Assembly: GCF_004210375.1 (NCBI RefSeq)
Contig: NC_134833.1
Span: 24,866,063 to 24,930,062, forward strand
Direction of reading: 5' to 3'
From: Tachypleus tridentatus
Taxonomy: Eukaryota; Arthropoda; Merostomata; Xiphosura; Limulidae
DNA length: 64,000 nucleotides
A program made the translations under genes and the position numbers. Shown here one piece after another: positions 58,139 to 64,000 of this stretch; the stretch's first letter is position 1, and every line of letters starts with the position of its first letter. Under the pieces are notes generated by a model that did no database searches, was not told the origin of the DNA, and was given only the letters and a program-made list of their open reading frames with translations.

Positions 58139-58529
58139 ATTTACATTTTGTCAATAATTTAATAAAATTAAAAACATTAATTTTTGACCATGTAATATTT
58201 GCGTATTTTAGCCCGACCAGGGCATGGGACGTCAGGGGGTAATTTGAATAATGAATTTTCAGTTTATTTTTTTAAGATTACACTTGTCATTTTCAATTTA
58301 TTGATTTTTCCTCCATTTGTGGAGTAATCAGTTTTTACCTTTTTCTGTTCTACGTCTTTTTCGTAATAAGTATAAAAATGCTGGGAAAAAAGACATGCAA
58401 GTGATTGTTTCAAAGTCAAATGCTTAGAATGTGAAAAATCATGGACAATGATTGTAGAAACAGACATATTTAAAACTGCCACAGTGATATGTTGAAGACC
58501 GATAGAAGTCCATATTTCTCTGATATCGT
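58139..58529. other. Spacer before the hAT element
   Basis: 58264-58482 (-) is a chance frame and nothing else was seen. Confidence 0.3.
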
Positions 58530-61255
58530 ATCAGAATCACAGAAGAATATATGAAAACTTTTTGTTATGCTCCATCTACATCATCACTCACGATGGAAAT
58601 TAAAACCAATGAGCAGTCAGTAGAAGTATAGACTAATTCAAACTCTCAAGAAATCAGTTTGACTGATCCAGTTTTGACAAAATTAAAAAACACTGTTTCA
58701 AAAGAGGCACACGATTTTCAAGAGGAATCTCTTTTGAAAGAGGTGGAACCTCTCATAGTAGATATTTAATTCGTCCAGTAACGATTCAGAAGATTATCAA
58801 AGTGAAACTATTTGGAAAGAGCAATCGGCAGAAAAAATAATGGTTTTGAATTTGTTGGTCCACAATAACCACAAATTTCCAAATTCCCATCTCGGATTAT
58901 ATACTGTATTCACCGATCATTTCAAACTAAGTTGTATAAATAATTTCGTTGGGTATCTTATTATCAAGATACTGATTCTGCAAATTGTTACTTTTGTGAG
59001 AAGTTTCTCCAAGATCTTATGAGACATTCACATTTATTAAATGGTCAAAACGAGAAACATTACAAAAACACGCTAAAAGTGTAAGCCGTCAAAATTCAAT
59101 GATAGCATGGATCCGTTCAAAAGCAACATATTCGTCATAGCTTTAAACTAGTTCAAGCCAAAAGAGAAGGGAAAATTAAGTACGACTGAACAGACTTTAT
59201 CTTTCAAAAGTGATAGAAACACTCGTTTTTCTTGATAAGCAAAACATTGCCATTAGGGGTAACCATGAAAGTCGTCTTAATGTTTGTGATTCTTCTGATA
59301 TAAATCAACGGAATGTTCTCGAACTTTTACACCTGCGGAGTAAGGATCTTCCTTGGTTTAAGGTAAAGTTCACAGAGCTTGTTGACTGACATAAACAATG
59401 GTTGAGTTGGGATATTCAAAATAAATTTTGAATCTGGCCGCGATGAACGTGATAAAATTAATAACTGATGAAATAAAATCCGGTGATTTTATATCCCGTC
59501 ATCTCAGATGAAACCATGGTTGTTAGTCGCAACTAGTAACTTTCTCTCTGACTTCGCTACGCTTCAGATGGTGCCATTAAAGAAAAGTTTTAGGCCTTTT
59601 CTTGGCGAAATCAATGAAAGCCCAAGCTTTTTTTGAATTGATTACAGAAACGTCAATGCAACAGGGTCTCAATCTTTCTTGGATAGTTGACCAAGAATAC
59701 GACGGTGCCAGTAACATAAAAGGTGAACATACTGGGCTTCAAAGTCTAATCAAAACTGTGGTCCCAAAATCAATTTATGTCTATTGTTGTGGTCACTTGC
59801 TTAATCTTGCCGTTTAAAAAAAAAAAAACATAAAGAAAACTCGATAATTGAAAAACACTTTAGGAACGATATAATCAATTCATTCTTTTATCGATGAAAG
59901 TTCCAAGCGTCACCAACTTTTTCAGGAATTCAAAAAAAAGTCGCGGAGCCATTGTACTTCAATTTCAAAGTGAGACCCGCAGTGTACTTGAAGCTACAAT
60001 TCTCACCCTTCTTAAAATTGTTTAAAACGACCCCAGCACTTCGGCCATGTGTAAAGGCCTTTTAGTTTAAATCTGTGACTTAGAATTCATCTTCACTCTT
60101 TTAGTCTTAGGAAAAACTTAAAAAGTGAAACTTTATCTTTGTAACTTACCTTTAGTCAGAAAAAATGGATGCCTTTTTGGCGAGAAAATCTGATGATGCG
60201 ACAATCAACAATCTTAACTCACTAGAGACAAACGAAACTTTTTCGAACATATGGGAAGAAGCCTCAAATTTGATGAAAGACACAAAATAAATAATTAATG
60301 AAGAACAAGATATCAGTTTCAAAGAACTAACAATTTCTCGCCTCCGAATACCGACAGAAGGTGCCTTAGAAGCTGGATTTGCATTTGCTACTGCAGATTT
60401 CGATAATCAAATCTCTCATGCAAAAGACGCCATCGTCTTTCTCACTGTTCAAGCTTTTAAAACCAAATTTGATCTCGTTTTGATGAAAATGATCAATATA
60501 TTATTTGCGGTCTTTCTTCTGTCATGATGCTACCATAAAAAGATGATACAGATGATGTCTCATTATTTTGTTACTATTATGAGATACTGAATGAGAATCA
60601 ATTATCTTCAGTAAGAAAGATTGTGGTTGGTCTTCTCGACCAAGAAAAACAAAATCCCCATTTGTTGTGGGGATATAAATTCTCAAAATGAATTTATGAG
60701 AATGGCATCTTTCAACTCCTTTCACCTTATTCTCAGTTAGTGCAAATATTCAGCACTGTTTCAGCAACATCATGTTCTGCTGAAAGATCATTTTCTGCTT
60801 TACGTTAAATCAAAACTTGGTTACGTTTTACCATTGGACAAAGACCAGGCATGGCCAGGTGGTTAAGGCACTCAACTCATGATCTGAGGGTTGCTGGTTT
60901 GAATCCCCGTCACACCAAACATGCTCGCCATTTTAGCCGTGACGGCGTTATAATGTGACGGGCAATCCCATTATTCGTTGGCAAAAGAGTAGCCCAAGAG
61001 TTGGTGGTAGGTGGTGATGACTAGCTTCCATCCATTTAGTTTTATCTGCAAAATTAGGGACGGCTAGCGCATATAGCCCTCGTGTAGCTTTGAGCGAAAT
61101 TCAAAACCAACCAAATCAAACTGTTGGACAAGAAAGACTGTCTGGTATCGCCATTTTGAATATTGAACGGAAAATAAATTTTGTGATGGAAAAACAAAAT
61201 AAAAGAGATAATCAATGGTTTTGCTCATCAAAAGAATCGTGAAAACTTATTTCTT
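58530..61255 (+). mobile_element. hAT-type transposon with TTF/ZMYM1-like transposase, decayed
   Basis: Translated pieces in order: a TTF-like zinc finger (SANCYFCEKFLQDL, about 58970), NSMIAWIRSKATYS, then FLDKQNIAIRGNHESRLNV and LELLHLRSKDLPWFKVKF (59220-59370), then ISDETM, then DQEYDGASNIKGEHTGLQS with YVYCCGHLLNLAV (59690-59815), then the C-terminal dimerisation motif SATSCSAERSFSAL (60762-60804) and ERLSGIAILNIE after the SINE (61133-61170). The layout matches hAT transposases of the ZMYM1-like group. Many stops and shifts are present. Terminal inverted repeats were not identified. Confidence 0.88.
60844..61123 (+). mobile_element. tRNA-derived SINE inside the hAT transposase C-terminus
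   Basis: The head is CCAGGCATGGCCAGGTGG with B box GGTTTGAATCCCC, followed by a complete body. The target duplication TTGGACAAAG (60834-60843) / TTGGACAAGA (61124-61133) splits a GQ-ERLSG reading of the dimerisation domain. Confidence 0.94.
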
Positions 61256-61893
61256 ATTTGAATTTTATTTGGTTTTATATTATGTGCGTTAGAAAAAAAG
61301 CACTAGCTGCAATGAAAAATCTATGTTTTCGGCTTTTGATTCTTAAAAGCAAATATATGTTGTTACTTTTTCGGAGCATTCAGGGTACTGAAAAATATGT
61401 TTACGTTTTTTTATTCTTAACAAGAAAGATGTGATATTATTTTTTCGGAGGGTTCAGAGTACTGACACCACAGTTGAAAAATCTGCCCTGCGGACCTAGT
61501 TGTAACCGAAACCGATAATATTAAAAAGATGTACAAATTAACGCAAGAAAAAAAGCTAGCACCCAAATAGTCCGTTGTTTCACGACCCTAAAACAAAGTC
61601 GGATGACGGGTCATGTTTGTGGGAAGGGAAGAATGTGGTGGTTAGAATATCTAAACAAATACTTTCTTCAACAATTATTAATAGTAATATTGTAGTATCC
61701 TCTGGGAAACTGGTTTCCACAAGAGTATAAGATAAGTCCGCTTCGTAACGAAAGGATCTATAATGAAAATTATGAAGTATCTGAGTTTAACTGAATTACC
61801 CAAGGTGGTTTGCGTCGCCCATATGACTGGTAATTCTCATACAAAATAGACTGGACTGTTACATCTGTATATCATCTAAAGAACCCTGTAAAT
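61256..61893. other. Spacer, nothing recognised
   Basis: Short frames only. The strings TTTTTCGGAGCATTCAGGGTACTG (61368, read in parts) and TTTTTCGGAGGGTTCAGAGT (61441) form an approximate local direct repeat. Confidence 0.4.
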
Positions 61894-61906
61894 ATACTGC
61901 TATTGC

Positions 61907-62187
61907 GGGCCTGGCATGGCCAAGCGTGTTAAGGCGTGCGACTCGTAATCTGAGGGTCGCGGGTTCGCATCCCCGTCGCGCCAAACATGCTCGCCCCTTC
62001 AGCCGTGGGGGCGTTACAATGTGACAGTCAATCCCACTATTCGTTGGTAAAAGAGTAGCCCCAGAGTTGGCGGTGGGTGGTGATGACTAGCTGCCTTCCC
62101 TCTAGTCTTACACTGCTAAATTAGGGACGGCTAGCACAGATAGCCCTCGAGTAGTTTTGTGCGAAATTTCAAAACAAACAAACAAAC
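61907..62187 (+). mobile_element. tRNA-derived SINE, full length, well preserved
   Basis: The head is GGGCCTGGCATGGCCAAGCG with an intact B box GGGTTCGCATCCC, a full body and an AAACAAACAAAC tail. An exact 13-bp target duplication, ATACTGCTATTGC, occurs at 61894-61906 and 62188-62200. It is among the least diverged copies. Confidence 0.97.
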
Positions 62188-62200
62188 ATACTGCTATTGC

Positions 62201-63125
62201 TATCTCAACATAGCATCTTGTCTTGCGCAACATCAACCCAGGGAAATAACAGGTAATATTCATTTCTGAAAAAAACAAAGGAATAAAGGTAGGTTGGAAA
62301 TAAATAATCTTACGAGTTTCTAGATCACATGTTATGTGAAAATGCACATAAACAGAACAAAAAATAAATACTATAATATTACAAGAAGATTGTTTGTTTT
62401 AAAGTATAAAGCAATACAATGGACTATCTGTTCTCTAACCATCGTGGGTATTGAAACCCAAGTTTTTGTGTTGTAAGCCCTTAAAATTATCACTGAGCCA
62501 TTGGGGGTGGACTGTAATGAAATAGAAATACATGGATTGTTCGAATATAGCAACGAGCAAAACAAATGATTCAGTACGGTGTTTATCCCATGCTAAGTGA
62601 ACGGGCAAGTTTACTGACATACTGCGCTAATATCCAGGGTTCAATTTCTGCGGTGAATAGAGTGCAGGTAGGTTACTGTGTGGATTTGTGACACAATAAA
62701 CAATCAAAGAAAATATTATGATCCAGTATATGGACATCACCGATATTGATGTAAAACAGTCGGAAGTTTGAAGAGTTTTTTTGTTTTGTTTTTTAAATTC
62801 ATGACTAATTATCTTATACTTTGTCCTTAAATTATTTTGGTTTACAAAAGCAGAATATTAGTCTTTATTCATAGAGTTTTGATACCGAAACTTGGAAAGT
62901 TTCTTTTTGTTACAATCAATAAGATGTTAAAATCGTATTATAACAAATAATGCTATTGCAATCACATTTTTTCGATATTGGTCAGTGTATTGATAGACTA
63001 ATGAAAGTATACGAAGTATAGAGGGCGAAAAGTAGGCACGGTGTGAGTTTGTTTCTTCCATGTTTGTCTGATGTAGTAAACGTGGAATAATAATTTATTT
63101 TATATTGTGTTAGTTAACAAAAAAA
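62201..63125. other. Region upstream of eIF3d coding start
   Basis: A reverse tRNA-like SINE fragment lies at about 62435-62515 (GGGTATTGAAACCCA, AAAATTATCACTGAGCC). Just before the eIF3d ATG the sequence TTTTATATTGTGTTAG could be a splice acceptor, which would place the start 13 bases into the second exon; otherwise this is 5' untranslated sequence. Confidence 0.35.
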
Positions 63126-63251
63126 ATGCCAGCTCACTTCAATCCACCAATTATTCAGGATAACCCCACGGGATGGGGACCGTGTTCTATTCCAGAGCAA
63201 TTCAAAGATATGCCATATCAGCCTTTTTCGAAAAATGATCGACTTGGCAAA
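63126..63251 (+). CDS. EIF3D: Eukaryotic translation initiation factor 3 subunit D, first coding exon
   Basis: eIF3d is a subunit of the eIF3 complex that assembles the 43S pre-initiation complex; in animals it also binds the cap of selected mRNAs. The 42 codons from ATG 63126 read [28 protein letters not shown] and NDRLGK, nearly identical to the family N-terminus (human: PVIQDNPSGWGPCAVPEQF, then [17 protein letters not shown]). The exon ends in phase 0 at 63251 before a strong GTAAGT donor; frame reading beyond it is intron. The cap-binding region and the rest of the roughly 540-residue protein must lie beyond the window. Confidence 0.95.
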
Positions 63252-64000
63252 GTAAGTAACAAGCATATTGAACTTGGTTGTGATTGGTACTACAATGATA
63301 TAGGTTTAACTTTGACTCTCAGGGGGCCACAATAATTTACAGACTAAGCTACACTTGAAGAAACTGATTTTTCTGAATACAAGTTGGAGATAGATTTGGA
63401 GAAGGACTGTATTATTATTAGTATTACTATTATTAGGAAATGAAATTGCAGCCTGTTATGTCGTACTGAATATCCTGTTATTGAAGTGTAACAGAAATTG
63501 ATACAATTAGGGTGAAACTCGGGTTGGAAAAGTGAAATTGTTTTAAAATGTTAACACTAGAATTATAATCGTACACAACAGCAAAAAAAAAAAAAAAAAA
63601 GATGGGGTTCATTTAATAATACAAGTAGTATTCAGGTATCATTCTAAGAGATTTGAAAGCAGAGGCTGTTTGAAGGATTGTTAACATAATATGGACATTA
63701 AGAATTGGAAAATACTATTTTCACTGCCATTTAACTCTTGCTTTTTTGAAGAAAAGATCACTTTGAATTCAACCGTGGAATTATTGGATCTCATTTAGTG
63801 TGAGATTGAACATCTGCTGCAGATGTTGCTGATATTTCTTCTGAACATGCTGAGGGACAGTGGGAAATTTGATAAGTTTTATTTCCTTCACCATGTCTTG
63901 CTATAAACCTACTGCAGAATTAACTGGGCCTAATTTGGATTTTTTTTATGTGATTTCTCAGATATGTTCTCTTTTATCCATTTCCCAGATTTATGATAAT
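63252..64000 (+). other. First coding-region intron of eIF3d (start)
   Basis: It begins GTAAGTAACAAG, contains an 18-base A run at 63583-63600 and shows no exon before the window ends. Confidence 0.8.

Noticed and set aside
1-64000. CRISPR arrays, operons, bacterial promoters or riboswitches
   Set aside because: The window is eukaryotic: spliced exons, LINEs, SINEs and polyadenylation-type signals; no regularly spaced repeats were seen.

Overview
The window is AT-rich nuclear DNA from an animal. There are no operons, coding exons are short and flanked by GT/AG splice sites, and most of the sequence is mobile-element debris. The dominant repeat is a tRNA-derived SINE of about 280 bp, present in about 18 whole or partial copies. 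From memory it resembles a family common in horseshoe crab (Limulus/Tachypleus) sequences, so an arthropod, probably a chelicerate, is my best guess; this is not proven from the window.

Host genes. Two are recognised with confidence. The first coding exon of eIF3d starts at 63126 on the + strand and ends at a clean GTAAGT donor. An N-terminal coding exon of cytosolic ENGASE (endo-beta-N-acetylglucosaminidase, GH85) lies at 47979-48153 on the - strand. Less certain are a terminal PDZ-like exon (17017-17240, -), two further - strand exons (21253-21451 and 20886-21072) that may belong to the same or a neighbouring gene, and one unassigned + strand exon (23811-23989).

Mobile elements. The most interesting content is three decayed copies of a Polinton/Maverick- or adintovirus-like element. 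Copy A (9941-12750, with a tail block at 17445-17890) and copy B (36870-39800, with a tail block at 40120-40565) are parallel and about 27 kb apart. Both carry remnants of a protein-primed-type DNA polymerase B, the C-terminal part of a major capsid protein and an adenain-like cysteine protease, in that order. Both share the same internal deletion joining polymerase to capsid gene. Copy C (3477-3785, inverted) keeps the capsid C-terminus and the protease start. A CR1-type LINE sits just downstream of the protease in both A and B, which suggests A and B are one ancient duplicated segment. Other elements are CR1-type LINE pieces (1575-3476, 12750-16335, 23200-23600, 39790-39985, 50370-51700, 53380-53480), an I/Jockey-like gag fragment (28565-29620), Penelope-like elements (8310-9000, 49700-50345), a Tigger/pogo DNA transposon (32160-33430) and a hAT transposon with TTF/ZMYM-like sequence (58530-61255).

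Layout. 1-20 kb: LINE, Polinton A and C, Penelope tails and SINEs. 20-24 kb: candidate host exons. 24-32 kb: largely non-coding, T-rich on the + strand, few SINEs. 32-43 kb: Tigger, Polinton B and SINEs. 43-56 kb: A-rich on the + strand, almost free of the main SINE, and containing the ENGASE exon; probably ENGASE introns. 56-63 kb: SINE cluster and hAT. 63-64 kb: start of eIF3d. All identifications come from reading translated sequence against remembered family motifs; no database search was run.
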